64,000 nt of DNA from Microbacterium sp. zg-Y625 (GCF_030246925.1 NZ_CP126740.1:3195776-3259775), one strand, 5' to 3'. Positions 45,797 through 55,508 are shown, counted from the first letter of the stretch. Numbers and translations are program-made. Notes: generated by a model from the sequence alone, not told the origin.

Positions 45797-46929
45797 CGCC
45801 GCGCACGACGGCGGCATCCGTGCCGTTCGACATCCGCGCCCTGACCGAGCGCGTCGATCGCGCGGCCGTCCGCGCGTTCACGAAGGAGCTGCGCGCGTCG
45901 GGGCGGACGCACAACGAAGTGACGGCCAGCATCGTCGGATACGGCGTGGTCCTGGTGTTCTTGGCGGGGATGATGCTGATCGGCGCGGCGACGTCCCGGT
46001 CGTCCTTCCTCGTCGAGCTGTCGGAGATGGGGCCCTTCTTCGTGGTGCTGCTCGTGGCGGCCATCGTGGGCGTGGTGGTCACCTTCTTCTCGCAGCTGCG
46101 CGTGGCGACCCGGCGCTATCGGCTCGACCGCTTCGCGCGCGCGAACGGGATGAGCTACACCCCGCAGCGGGCGAATCCGTCACTGCCCGGGATGATCTTC
46201 AACACCGGCTCGCACCGGCAGAGCTTCGACCTCGTGCGCGGTGACGAGCCTCGGGTGGTCGAGTTCGCCAACTACGTGTACACGACCGGCTCCGGGAAAC
46301 ACCGCAGGACCCATCGGTGGGGGTACGTCGCTGTGAAGCTCGACACCCCGCTGCCGCACATCGTGCTGGATGCCACCGGCAACAACAGCCTTCTCGGATC
46401 CAACCTGCCGACGTCGTACAAGAAGGAGCAGCGGCTGAGCCTGGAGGGCGATTTCGACCGGCACTTCGCGCTGTACTGCCCGGAAGGGTACGAGCAGGAT
46501 GCCCTGTACCTGTTCACCCCCGACGTCATGTCGAGGTTCATCGACAACGCAGCCGACCTCGACGTCGAGATCGTGGACGACTGGCTGCTCATGTACACCA
46601 AGCGCAACGCCAGCACGACCGACCCGGCGACCTGGGCGTGGCTGTTCGGAGCCGTGGCGGCCGTGCTCGACAAACTCGACCAGTGGGAACGCTGGCGCGA
46701 TGAGCGGATGCTGCAGGCGGCATCCGCCGACGGCCATGCGGCGTTCGCGACGGCGACGGGGACCATGACGGCGGCGTCCCTGCCGTTCGCCCCGCCTGCG
46801 GGGCTGCTGCGCCCGCCGCCCGGCGTCGCGCCCGAGGGTCGCCGCCTCGCGACGCGCTTCCCGTGGGTGCTGTGCGGGGTGCTCCTGGTCGTGATGGCGG
46901 TGCCGTGGCTGCTGGACCTGTTCGGGTGA
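45793..46929 (+). CDS. Membrane protein, second of two tandem paralogs, function unknown
   Basis: 378 residues from the GTG at 45793. The layout copies the preceding gene: two N-terminal helices, then RRYRLDRFARANGMSYTPQRA, VEFANYVYTTGSGK, LPHIVLDATGNN and EGDFDRHFALYCPEGYEQDALYLFTPDVM, and a C-terminal helix (about 354-374). The soluble domain is better conserved than the helices. Translational coupling implies the two proteins are made in equal amounts, perhaps as a heteromer. Confidence 0.72.
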   Translation: MTPRTTAASVPFDIRALTERVDRAAVRAFTKELRASGRTHNEVTASIVGYGVVLVFLAGMMLIGAATSRSSFLVELSEMGPFFVVLLVAAIVGVVVTFFSQLRVATRRYRLDRFARANGMSYTPQRANPSLPGMIFNTGSHRQSFDLVRGDEPRVVEFANYVYTTGSGKHRRTHRWGYVAVKLDTPLPHIVLDATGNNSLLGSNLPTSYKKEQRLSLEGDFDRHFALYCPEGYEQDALYLFTPDVMSRFIDNAADLDVEIVDDWLLMYTKRNASTTDPATWAWLFGAVAAVLDKLDQWERWRDERMLQAASADGHAAFATATGTMTAASLPFAPPAGLLRPPPGVAPEGRRLATRFPWVLCGVLLVVMAVPWLLDLFG

Positions 46930-46973
46930 CGAGCCGAGGGGCGCGACCCACCCGATCCGACCCACCCGATCGC

Positions 46974-47040
46974 TGAGACCGCATCTGGCGGCCGAGACCG
47001 TGGGAAACGACCAATGCCTCGGCCGCCGGATACGGTCTCA
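46974..47040. repeat. Large inverted repeat (23-bp arms) between convergent genes
   Basis: The arms 46974-46996 (TGAGACCGCATCTGGCGGCC then GAG) and 47018-47040 pair at 21 of 23 positions around a 21-nt loop. It lies between the convergent 45793 gene and cca, so it could terminate both transcripts, but it is longer than needed and has no T-run. The GCTGAGAC start is shared with the nested repeat at 17645-17711, hinting at a repeat family. Confidence 0.65.
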
Positions 47041-47073
47041 CGGTCCGCGCGGTCGCGGCGCCGGGACAGCGGG

Positions 47074-48501
47074 TCAGGCGCGGGCGGCCCACCAGGCGCG
47101 CAGGCGCTGCTCGGCCTCGGCCTCGTCGACGACGCCCTCGTCCAGGCGCACATCCAGCAGGAACCGGTACGCCTCGCCCACGACCGGCCCTGGCGGGATG
47201 CCGAGGATCTCCTGGATCCGGTTGCCGTCGAGGGCCGGGCGCATCGACTGCAGCTGCTCCTGCTCGGCCAGCTCCGCGATGCGCCGCTCGATGTCGTCGT
47301 ACGCCGAGCGCAGCCGCGCGGCCTTGCGCTTGTTGCGGGTGGTCACGTCGGCGCGGGTGAGGATGTGCAGGCGCTCGAGCTCGTCGCCGGCATCCCGCAC
47401 GTATCGACGCACGGCCGAATCGCTCCATGCACCCTCGGCGTACCCGAAGAACCGCAGATGGAGCTCGATCAGCTTGGTCACGCTGCCGATCGTGTCCGAG
47501 TCGAAGCGCAGCGCCTGCAGCCGCTTGCGCGCCAGGCGCGCGCCCTTGACGTCGTGGTGGTGGAAGGTGACCCCGCCGCCGTCTTCGAGCCGCCGGGTGG
47601 CAGGCTTGCCGATGTCGTGCAACAGGGCCGCGAGCCGCAGCGGGACGTCGGGGGCGGCATCCGGGTTGCGCTCACGCTCGAGCTCGATCGCCTGCCGCAC
47701 CACGGTCAGCGAGTGCTCGTAGACGTCCTTGTGGTGGTGGTGCTCATCGACCTCCAGGCGCAGCGCCGGCACCTCGGGCAGGAACTTCGACATCAGGCCG
47801 GTGTCGACGAGCAGGCGGATGCCGCGGGCCGGGTCATCGGCCTGCAGCAGCTTCACGAGCTCACCCTGGATGCGCTCCGGGCTCACGATCGAGAGCGTCT
47901 CGGCACGCTCGGTCATCGCGGCGACGGTCGCGGGGTCGACGTCGAAACCCAGTTGAGCGCTGAAACGGGCGGCGCGCAGCATGCGCAGCGGGTCGTCGCC
48001 GAAGCTGACGGCCGGGTCGACCGGCGTGCGCAGCGTGCCGGCGACGAGATCCTCGACGCCCCCGGTCGGGTCGACCAGTGCGGGGCCGGGAAGGCGCAGC
48101 GCCATCGCGTTGACGGTGAAGTCGCGCCGCGCGAGGTCGCCCTCGAGGTCGTCGCCGAACGCGACGACCGGCTTGCGGGTGGCGCCGTCGTACTCGTCGG
48201 CGCGGTAGGTGGTGATCTCCACCTGTTCGCCGCGGACGCGGGCGCCGATCGTGCCGAAGTCGCGGCCGATGTCCCACTGCGCCGTCGAGATCGGCTTCAC
48301 GATCCGCATGATGTCGTCGGGGCGCGCGTTGGTGGTGAAATCCAGGTCGTTCGTCGGCCGGCCCAGCAGCGCGTCGCGCACCGGGCCACCGACCAGGGCG
48401 AGTTCGAAACCGGCATCGGCGAACGCGCGCGCGAGGGTGTCGACGACCGGCGACGCGGCGAGCGCGCCGATGCGGGCGAGGCCCTCGGCCATGTTGAGCA
48501 T
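47074..48501 (-). CDS. cca: CCA tRNA nucleotidyltransferase
   Basis: 475 residues. The nucleotidyltransferase head has LVGGPVRDALLGRPTNDLDFTT and RRDFTVNAMALRLPG; a neck domain follows, and an HD motif appears in LLHDIGKPATRR. It adds or repairs the 3' CCA of tRNAs. The Met at 48501 is used; MAEGLARIG three residues later is an alternative. It is divergent in strand from murJ but in the conserved actinobacterial neighbourhood cca...murJ...trxB-trxA. Confidence 0.95.
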   Translation of the reverse strand: MLNMAEGLARIGALAASPVVDTLARAFADAGFELALVGGPVRDALLGRPTNDLDFTTNARPDDIMRIVKPISTAQWDIGRDFGTIGARVRGEQVEITTYRADEYDGATRKPVVAFGDDLEGDLARRDFTVNAMALRLPGPALVDPTGGVEDLVAGTLRTPVDPAVSFGDDPLRMLRAARFSAQLGFDVDPATVAAMTERAETLSIVSPERIQGELVKLLQADDPARGIRLLVDTGLMSKFLPEVPALRLEVDEHHHHKDVYEHSLTVVRQAIELERERNPDAAPDVPLRLAALLHDIGKPATRRLEDGGGVTFHHHDVKGARLARKRLQALRFDSDTIGSVTKLIELHLRFFGYAEGAWSDSAVRRYVRDAGDELERLHILTRADVTTRNKRKAARLRSAYDDIERRIAELAEQEQLQSMRPALDGNRIQEILGIPPGPVVGEAYRFLLDVRLDEGVVDEAEAEQRLRAWWAARA

Positions 48502-48570
48502 GGGTTCGAGCCTACCGAGCGACGCTGAGGCCGCCGTCGGCGACCGCCCGGCGAAACCGCGTGCAACCCG

Positions 48571-50088
48571 TCACGCGAACCGCAGGAACTGTGTGAACAG
48601 CAACTCACGTACGCGAGGGAGAAGGTCGGCGCGCAGTTCGCCGGCATCCACCTCGAGCAGCTGCGCGATCGCGTCGATCAGCACGCCGACCGGCAGCTCG
48701 CCGTCGCACGCCCCGACCAGGCCTGCCAGCGCCGGGTCGACCTCGAGCGTGCGTGCGAAGCCACCACCCTGCCGCAGCTCGATCACGCTCGGGTCCTCGG
48801 CTCCGGGCATGTGGTGCCGCGCGTCGGTCACGTCGGGGGCGACCTCGAGCACACTCGATGCCAGCGCGGCGTCGGACATCCCGGCCAGCCGCTCGTGCAC
48901 AGCGAGCGACGCCGCCAGGTGGGGCCCCAGCGCCCCGCCAACCGGCTGCGTCACCCGCTCATACCGCGCGAGCGTGGGCGCCGACCCCCGCGCACGGTGC
49001 AGCAGGACGTATCCGAAGCCGACCCGGGTGACCCCGCGCTCGGCGAAGTCGTCGAGCCACGCGGCCAGCAGGCGCTGCGACTGCGGCGCGCCCGGCGGCG
49101 TGCCGCCGTCGCGGATCCACAGTTCGGCATATGCGAGGGGATCGAGGAACTCCCGCTCGACGACCCATGCGTCCATCGGAATATCGGATGCCTCCACCCA
49201 CTGCCGCACCCGATCGAGCCCATCCTCGCCCTCGCGGTACTCCCAGTTGCCCAGCAGTTGCGCGACCCCGCCCGGCGCGAGGTGCGCCCCGACGCCGGCG
49301 ATGACCTCCGCCACGAGCGCGTCGCCGACGAGGCCGCCGTCACGGTACTCGTAGGCGGGCACCCCCGCCGCGCGGGGCGTGATGACGAACGGCGGGTTCG
49401 ACACGACCCGTTCGAAGAGTTCGCCGGCAACAGGCTCGAAGAGGCTCCCCTGCCGCACCTCGATGCCGTCGACGCCGTTGAGCAGGGCGTTCAGGCGCGT
49501 GAAGTGCAGCGCCCGCTGCGACACGTCGGTCGCGACCACGCGGTCGGCGTCGCGTCGCGCCCGCAGCGCCTGGATGCCGCAGCCGGTGCCGATATCCAGC
49601 ACGCGGCCGACGCGGCCGGGCAGCTGCAGCCCCGCAAGCGTCAGCGATGCACCGCCGACCCCCAGCACGTGGTCCTCGGGCAGCGGCCCTCCCAGCGCCG
49701 CTTCGTCGAGGTCGCTGGCGACCCACCACTGCAGGTCGCCGGCGTCGTCGGAGAACTCCTGCGGGCGGATGACCGCGCGCGGCACGAGGGTGTCACCCGA
49801 CGCCGCGGCCAGCTCCAGGGCCACCAGTCCCGCCGCCCGAGTCTGCGGCAGGGCCGCGTCGACGACCGCCACAGACTCCCGCAGACCGAGCACGAGCAGC
49901 CGGGCGAGCACCGCGAGGGGATCCGACCTGCCGGTGAGAGCCCGCTCGGCCGGCAGGCGCAGCCCTCTCGCGATCGCCGCGTCAGCGGCTTCGCCCCAGG
50001 CGTCGCGCAGGCCGTCGGCGGAGAAGCCCGCGGCGCGGAGGTCGTCCGCCAGGGCGCGGCAGAGGGCGGGATCGGGGGGTGTCGGCAT
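48571..50088 (-). CDS. Class I SAM-dependent methyltransferase with NPPF motif
   Basis: 505 residues from the ATG at 50088, which follows GGAGGG. An N-terminal ~150-residue helical domain precedes a SAM-binding site, GRVLDIGTGCGIQAL (about 162-176), and the catalytic SNPPF motif about 70 residues later. NPPF/Y enzymes methylate exocyclic or side-chain nitrogens in RNA, DNA or protein (HemK/RsmC-like); the target here is not known. The C-terminal ~170 residues are unlike other domains I recognise. Confidence 0.85.
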   Translation of the reverse strand: MPTPPDPALCRALADDLRAAGFSADGLRDAWGEAADAAIARGLRLPAERALTGRSDPLAVLARLLVLGLRESVAVVDAALPQTRAAGLVALELAAASGDTLVPRAVIRPQEFSDDAGDLQWWVASDLDEAALGGPLPEDHVLGVGGASLTLAGLQLPGRVGRVLDIGTGCGIQALRARRDADRVVATDVSQRALHFTRLNALLNGVDGIEVRQGSLFEPVAGELFERVVSNPPFVITPRAAGVPAYEYRDGGLVGDALVAEVIAGVGAHLAPGGVAQLLGNWEYREGEDGLDRVRQWVEASDIPMDAWVVEREFLDPLAYAELWIRDGGTPPGAPQSQRLLAAWLDDFAERGVTRVGFGYVLLHRARGSAPTLARYERVTQPVGGALGPHLAASLAVHERLAGMSDAALASSVLEVAPDVTDARHHMPGAEDPSVIELRQGGGFARTLEVDPALAGLVGACDGELPVGVLIDAIAQLLEVDAGELRADLLPRVRELLFTQFLRFA

Positions 50089-50177
50089 CCCTCCATTCAA
50101 CCCCGCTTCGGGCGGATCGCCCCGCCGTTCGGGAAGCTCGGAGGGCGCGCGGCCTAGAATCGGCTGATCGTGCGGTC

Positions 50178-52427
50178 ATGAATCGCACCCGAGACGAAAC
50201 CACCATGACCGACATCCTCACCGCACCGCGCCGCCCGTGGCGCCTCGCGCTGCTGACCGCGCTGATGGTGCTGCTCATGCTCTCACCGGCATGGCCAAGC
50301 TCCGCCCTGGCAGCGGCGGCAGCGCCCGAGGGCGGGGAGAGCGGTGTCGAGGCGGCGCTGGAGATGACGCTGTCGCCCGTGGGCAACGGCGTCGTGCGCC
50401 CGGGTGATGCTCTCGCGGTGTCGGTGACCATCTCGAACGAGACGCCGCTGGACTCCCCCGCCGCCGAGGTGGTGCTCGAGCTCGGCACGGAAGCGCTCGG
50501 CGACCGTGGCGCGTTGAGCGCGTGGCTGGAGGGCGATGGCGGCGCGGGCGACCTCGTCGTCGTGGGGTCCGCCCTCGCCGACGCCGTGGATGCCGGGGAA
50601 CTCGGCGTGACCGGCGTGATGCTCTCCCCCGACGACCCGCAGCTGGCGGGCCGCGCGCCCGGCGTGTACCCGCTGCGCGCGACGGCCACGAACGCGTCGG
50701 CGACCCTCGTGTCCACAAGCGTGATGATCGTGCCCGACGACGGCGCAGGCGGGGCCGGTGTCGGCGTCGTCGTTCCCGTGACGGCGCCACCCGCGAGCGA
50801 CGGGCTGCTGTCCGCCGAGGAACTCACCGACCTCACCGCCCCCGACGGCCAGCTCACCGCACAGCTCGACGCCGTCACCGGCACCAGCGCGATCCTCGCC
50901 GTGGATCCTGCCATCCCTGCCGCCGTGCGTGCGCTCGGCAGCGCCGCACCGCCCTCGGCGACCGCGTGGCTGGCGCAGTTGGAGGCGCTCCCCAACGACC
51001 GCTTCGCCCTGCAGTTCGGTGATGCCGACATCGCCGCCCAACTCAACGCCGGCCTGCCCGCGCCCCTGGCCCCCACCACGCTGCAGCCCTACCTGAACGC
51101 CGCGGACTTCGTGCCCGACCCGGCGGCGACCCCGACCCCGACCCCCACCGCTACCCCCACGCCGACGCCCGCCCCCGCGGCCGTCGACACCGATGCCCCC
51201 GCGCCGTCAGAGAGCCCCGAGCCCACACCGACGCCCACACCCACGCCGACGACACCGCCGGGGCAGCCGGTGTATCCGACGCTCGACGAACTGGTCTCCG
51301 TCGGGGCGACGCGCGGCGCCGTGTACTGGCCGTTCACCGGAACCGCCGGCCCCACGACGGTCGCCACGCTCGGCGGCCTGGGCAGCGACGAGGATGCCGC
51401 GCTCACCCTCATTCCCTCCGGCACCACCGCCGCGGGCGGCGGCAGTGCAACGGTCTCGGCCCGGGCCGTCGCCGACACGGCAGCGGTGCTCGTCTACGAC
51501 TCCGCCGTCTCGGCGGCACTGCGCGACGCCTCCGCCATCGACGAGAGCTCACTGCGGGGCGCCGCGCTGACCGAGGCCACCGCCCACCTCGCATTCGCGG
51601 TGCGCGAGAGCGGGGGCCGCCCGATCGCGGTCACCGTGGACCGTGTCGACGGCCGTTCCCGCCTCGGCCTCACCACTGCCCTGTCCACGGTGGCCAACGC
51701 CCCGGGCGCCACCCCTGTGGGCCTGGACGCACTCGTCGCGGCGGAGCCTGTCGCCGTCACCGTGGCCGACGTCACACCCGATGAGGCGCGCACGGGCGCC
51801 CTGACCGAGCTGGTCGCGGGCGAGGTAGCCCTCACCGACTTCGCCACCATCCTCGAGGACCCCACGCTGATCACCGGCCCGGAGCGGGTGAGCATGCTGC
51901 AGCTGCTGGGCGGGGCCTGGGTCCCCGATCCCGAGGCCTGGCAGGAGGCCCTCGCCGACCACCGGGATGCGACCGCCGCGACCCTCGGCGCCGTCAGCAT
52001 CCCCCAGCTCACCGACATCAACCTCGTGGGCCAGAACGTGCCGCTGCGCATCTGGGTGCGCAACAGCCTGCCCTGGCCGGTCGACGTGGTGCTCATCGCC
52101 CAGCCCGACGCCCCCCGGCTGCTCGTGCAAGAGGCGACCACCGTGCGGGCCGAGCCCGACAGCAACACCCGGGTGGAGATCCCCGTCGAGGCGCACGTCG
52201 GCAACGGCGAAGTCGACATCCGGTTCGCGTTGCTCTCTCCGACCGACGTCCCCGTGGGTTCGCCCCAGGTCGCGACCGTGATGGTGCGCGCCGACTGGGA
52301 GGTCATCGGGGTGGGAGCCCTCGTGACCGTCGTGGGCGGCCTTCTCGTCATCGGGCTGATCCGCACGGTGCGCCGGCGCAGACGAGCCGCCGCGGAGGCC
52401 ACAACTGGCGAGGACGGAGAACGATGA
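50178..52427 (+). CDS. Large exported envelope protein (DUF6049-like) preceding murJ
   Basis: About 749 residues from ATG 50178 (Met at 50205 is an alternative start). A Sec-type signal is visible (RRPWRLALLTALMVLLMLSPAWPSSALAAAA), and a TPTPT-rich low-complexity linker lies near residues 315-365. A single C-terminal membrane helix ends in a basic tail (RTVRRRRRAAAEA). The bulk lies outside the cell. In actinobacteria such a protein commonly sits just before murJ; here its stop overlaps the murJ start by 4 bp (ATGA), so a cell-envelope role with MurJ is likely. Confidence 0.82.
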   Translation: MNRTRDETTMTDILTAPRRPWRLALLTALMVLLMLSPAWPSSALAAAAAPEGGESGVEAALEMTLSPVGNGVVRPGDALAVSVTISNETPLDSPAAEVVLELGTEALGDRGALSAWLEGDGGAGDLVVVGSALADAVDAGELGVTGVMLSPDDPQLAGRAPGVYPLRATATNASATLVSTSVMIVPDDGAGGAGVGVVVPVTAPPASDGLLSAEELTDLTAPDGQLTAQLDAVTGTSAILAVDPAIPAAVRALGSAAPPSATAWLAQLEALPNDRFALQFGDADIAAQLNAGLPAPLAPTTLQPYLNAADFVPDPAATPTPTPTATPTPTPAPAAVDTDAPAPSESPEPTPTPTPTPTTPPGQPVYPTLDELVSVGATRGAVYWPFTGTAGPTTVATLGGLGSDEDAALTLIPSGTTAAGGGSATVSARAVADTAAVLVYDSAVSAALRDASAIDESSLRGAALTEATAHLAFAVRESGGRPIAVTVDRVDGRSRLGLTTALSTVANAPGATPVGLDALVAAEPVAVTVADVTPDEARTGALTELVAGEVALTDFATILEDPTLITGPERVSMLQLLGGAWVPDPEAWQEALADHRDATAATLGAVSIPQLTDINLVGQNVPLRIWVRNSLPWPVDVVLIAQPDAPRLLVQEATTVRAEPDSNTRVEIPVEAHVGNGEVDIRFALLSPTDVPVGSPQVATVMVRADWEVIGVGALVTVVGGLLVIGLIRTVRRRRRAAAEATTGEDGER

Positions 52428-54016
52428 GCATCGGCCGGGCAAGCGTCATGATCGGCGCCGGAACGCTGGTCTCCCGGGTGACGGGGCTGCTGCGATCGAT
52501 CGTGCTCGTCACGGCGATCGGCACGGCGATGGCCGGCGATGCGTTCGTCGTCGCCAATCAGCTGCCCAACGCGATCTTCCTCATCGTCTCGATGGGCATC
52601 CTCACCGGCGTCATCGTGCCGCAGATCGTCGCCGCCGGCCGCAGCGACGACGGCGGCGAGGCGTTCATCTCCAAACTCATCACCCTGGGAGCGGTGGTGC
52701 TGCTGGCGATCACCGTGATCGCGGTCGCGTGCGCGCCGCTGCTGGTCTCGCTCTACGGCGGGGGCTTCGCGCCCGAGCAGCACGCCCTCGCCACCGTCTT
52801 CGCCTACTGGTGCCTTCCGCAGATCTTCTTCTACGGCCTCTATGCGCTGCTGGGCGAGACGCTCAACGCCCGCCGGGTGTTCGGGCCGTACACGTGGACG
52901 CCGGTGGCCAACAACGTCGTCTCGATCATCGGATTCGGCGCCTTCATCGTGATCTACGGAACGCAGTCCTCGATCGAGGGCTGGGATGCCGGGATGGTCG
53001 CGCTGATCGCCGGCACCGCAACGCTCGGCATCGTGCTGCAGGCCGCGCTGCTGCTGATCTTCTGGCGCCGCACCGGTCTGCACCTGCGCCCCGATTTCCA
53101 CTGGCGCGGCATGGGGCTCGGCGTCATCGGGCGCCTGGCCAGCTGGACGTTCCTCATGGTGCTCGTCGCCCAGCTGAGTGCGATCGTGCAGTCCAACGTG
53201 CTGTCGGATGCCTCGGAGGCCGGGGCCGCGGCGAACATGGTCACCGGCAACGCGAACCTCATCTTCATGCTGCCGTACTCGATCATCGTGCTGTCGATCG
53301 GCATCCCCTACTTCACGCAGCTCAGCGAGCACGCCGCCGACGGCCGCATCGACGACATGCGGCGCGACATCGACACCAGCATCCGCTCGATCGGCGTGCT
53401 GATCGTGGGGGCCACTGCTGCGATCGCCGCCGCCGCCGTGCCCGTCTCCCGCATCTTCACCAACGACGCCCCTACCGCCGTCGAAGGCGGGTTGGTGCTC
53501 GGCGGTTACCTAGTGGGGCTCATCCCGATCGCCGTGCTGTTCACCATCCAGCGGTCGTTCTACGCCCTCGGCGACACCCGCACCCCCTTCGCCTTCTCGC
53601 TCGTGCAGGCCGTCATCGTCGCCGTCACGGCGCTCCTGGCATCCACCCTGCCCGCAGGGCTCACGGCGGCCGGCGTCGCGCTCGGTCAGTCGATCGCGCT
53701 CACCGTGGCCCTCGTGATGGCGGCGGTCATGCTGCGTCGCAAGATCGGGCGCCTCGAGGCGGGGCGCTGGCTGCCCGCGCTCGGCCGGTTCGTGCTCGCG
53801 GCCGTTCCCGCCGGTGTGGCGGGCTGGCTGATCTACTTCGCCGCCGGCGCGCAGGACAGCTGGATGGTCGCCGACAAGCTGCAGGGCGCCCTCGGGACCA
53901 TGCTCATCGGAGTCGTCGTCGCGGCGGTCTACGTCGGGATGCTGGCGCTGCTGCGGGCCCCCGAGCTGCAGGTGGCGCTGGGGCTCGTGCGCCGGGTCCT
54001 CCCCGGCAAGCGCTGA
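52424..54016 (+). CDS. murJ: Lipid II flippase MurJ
   Basis: 530 residues with 14 hydrophobic segments of the MOP/MviN fold; typical stretches are IGAGTLVSRVTGLLRSIVLV at the start, DAFVVANQLPNAIFLIVSMG and YALGDTRTPFAFSLVQA. It moves lipid II across the membrane for peptidoglycan synthesis. It lacks the long cytoplasmic pseudokinase extension of mycobacterial MurJ. Translation is coupled to the gene before it. Confidence 0.93.
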   Translation: MSIGRASVMIGAGTLVSRVTGLLRSIVLVTAIGTAMAGDAFVVANQLPNAIFLIVSMGILTGVIVPQIVAAGRSDDGGEAFISKLITLGAVVLLAITVIAVACAPLLVSLYGGGFAPEQHALATVFAYWCLPQIFFYGLYALLGETLNARRVFGPYTWTPVANNVVSIIGFGAFIVIYGTQSSIEGWDAGMVALIAGTATLGIVLQAALLLIFWRRTGLHLRPDFHWRGMGLGVIGRLASWTFLMVLVAQLSAIVQSNVLSDASEAGAAANMVTGNANLIFMLPYSIIVLSIGIPYFTQLSEHAADGRIDDMRRDIDTSIRSIGVLIVGATAAIAAAAVPVSRIFTNDAPTAVEGGLVLGGYLVGLIPIAVLFTIQRSFYALGDTRTPFAFSLVQAVIVAVTALLASTLPAGLTAAGVALGQSIALTVALVMAAVMLRRKIGRLEAGRWLPALGRFVLAAVPAGVAGWLIYFAAGAQDSWMVADKLQGALGTMLIGVVVAAVYVGMLALLRAPELQVALGLVRRVLPGKR

Positions 54017-54047
54017 GTCGGCCGCGCGCGGTGCGCCGGGGGCGGCT

Positions 54048-54073
54048 GGAATGCCCCGCGGTTAGCATGTGTT
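54048..54073 (+). promoter_or_regulatory. SigR/SigH-type promoter of trxB-trxA
   Basis: GGAAT at 54048-54052 and GTT at 54071-54073 are separated by exactly 18 bp, the GGAAT-N18-GTT consensus recognised by the thiol-stress ECF sigma factor (SigR in Streptomyces, SigH in mycobacteria). It starts 73 bp before the trxB GTG. TrxB and TrxA are classic targets of that regulon. Confidence 0.78.
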
Positions 54074-54120
54074 GAAGACAAGAGCGGGCAATCCTGTCCG
54101 CCGTCGAAGGAGCAGCACAC

Positions 54121-55113
54121 GTGCGTCAGGTCATCATCATCGGATCGGGTCCCGCCGGCTACACCGCCGCCATCTACGCGGCCCGCGCCAACCTCGAGCC
54201 GCTGGTCATCGCGAGCTCCGTCGAAGTCGGCGGAGAGCTGATGAACACCACCGAGGTCGAGAACTTCCCCGGCTTTCCCGAAGCCATCATGGGCCCCGAC
54301 CTCATGACGAGGATGCAGGAGCAGGCCGAGCGGTTCGGCGCCGAGGTCCTCTATCAGGACGTCGTGTCGCTCGACCTCGACGGCGACGTCAAGAGCGTCA
54401 CGCTCGGCAACGGCGAGGTGCACCAGGCGTACTCCGTCATCTACGCGACCGGCTCCGCATACCGAAAGCTGGGCGTCCCCGGCGAGGAGCGCCTGTCGGG
54501 ACGCGGCGTGTCGTGGTGTGCCACCTGCGACGGCTTCTTCTTCCGCGAGCGCACGATCGCCGTCGTCGGCGGTGGCGACTCCGCCATGGAAGAGGCCACG
54601 TTCCTCACGAAGTTCGCCTCGAAGGTGTACATCATCCACCGCAAGGACACCCTGCGCGCGTCGAAGATCATGCAGGAGCGCGCTTTCGCGAACGAGAAGA
54701 TCGAGTTCATCTGGAACAGCGAGGTCGCCGACATCCTCGGCGACGAGGCCGTGACCGGCGTCGTGCTGCGCTCCACCACCGACGGCACCACCCGCGAACT
54801 GCCGCTGGACGGGCTGTTCGTCGCGATCGGCAACGACCCGCGCACCCACCTCGTGCACGACAAGCTCGAGCTGACCGCCGAAGGCACCATCTGGGTCGAC
54901 GGCCGCACCTCGCGCACCTCGGTGCCCGGTGTCTTCGCCGCCGGCGACGTGATCGACCCGACCTACCGCCAGGCCGTCACCGCGGCCGCCAGCGGCACGG
55001 TCGCCGCCCTCGACGTCGAGCACTATCTCGCCGGTCGCGGCGAGGCGGCGCTGCCCGAGAGCGACGTCGCGCAGATCGACGGCCTGCCGGATGCCGCGAC
55101 CGTCGGCGCCTGA
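54121..55113 (+). CDS. trxB: Thioredoxin reductase
   Basis: 330 residues from the GTG at 54121 (AAGGAG at 54107-54112). FAD site IIIGSGPAGYTAAIYAARANL, redox pair CATCDG (about residues 137-142), and NADPH site VVGGGDSAMEEATFL. It reduces thioredoxin. It is the first gene of the trxB-trxA operon, with a SigR-type promoter upstream. Confidence 0.97.
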   Translation: MRQVIIIGSGPAGYTAAIYAARANLEPLVIASSVEVGGELMNTTEVENFPGFPEAIMGPDLMTRMQEQAERFGAEVLYQDVVSLDLDGDVKSVTLGNGEVHQAYSVIYATGSAYRKLGVPGEERLSGRGVSWCATCDGFFFRERTIAVVGGGDSAMEEATFLTKFASKVYIIHRKDTLRASKIMQERAFANEKIEFIWNSEVADILGDEAVTGVVLRSTTDGTTRELPLDGLFVAIGNDPRTHLVHDKLELTAEGTIWVDGRTSRTSVPGVFAAGDVIDPTYRQAVTAAASGTVAALDVEHYLAGRGEAALPESDVAQIDGLPDAATVGA

Positions 55114-55172
55114 GGAACAATCCCCTCCGCGCCGACGTTCCCCCTACTGACAGACTTCCGAAGGAGAGCATC

Positions 55173-55496
55173 ATGACAGCCAAGGCCACCACCTCGAGCA
55201 ACTGGCAGCAGGACGTCCTCGAGGCCGACGGGCCCGTGCTCGTCGACTTCTGGGCGGAATGGTGCGGCCCGTGCCGCATGGTCTCGCCGATCCTCGACGA
55301 GATCCAGTCCGAGCACCCCGGAAAGATCACGATCCTCAAGCTCAACGTCGACGAGAACCCTGACCTTGCGATGCAGTACCAGATCACCTCGATCCCGGCG
55401 ATGAAGGTCTTCCGCAAGGGCGAGGTCGAGAAGACGATCATCGGCGCCAAGCCGAAGTTCGCCCTCGAGCAGGATCTCGCCGCCTACATCGGCTGA
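55173..55496 (+). CDS. trxA: Thioredoxin
   Basis: 107 residues from ATG 55173 with GAAGGAGAG upstream. The active site is WAEWCGPCRM (Cys about 34 and 37), with the cis-proline in ITSIPAMKVF. Reduces protein disulfides using electrons from TrxB. Separated from trxB by 59 bp and followed by a strong terminator. Confidence 0.97.
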   Translation: MTAKATTSSNWQQDVLEADGPVLVDFWAEWCGPCRMVSPILDEIQSEHPGKITILKLNVDENPDLAMQYQITSIPAMKVFRKGEVEKTIIGAKPKFALEQDLAAYIG

Positions 55497-55508
55497 GACG
55501 TCCTCACG

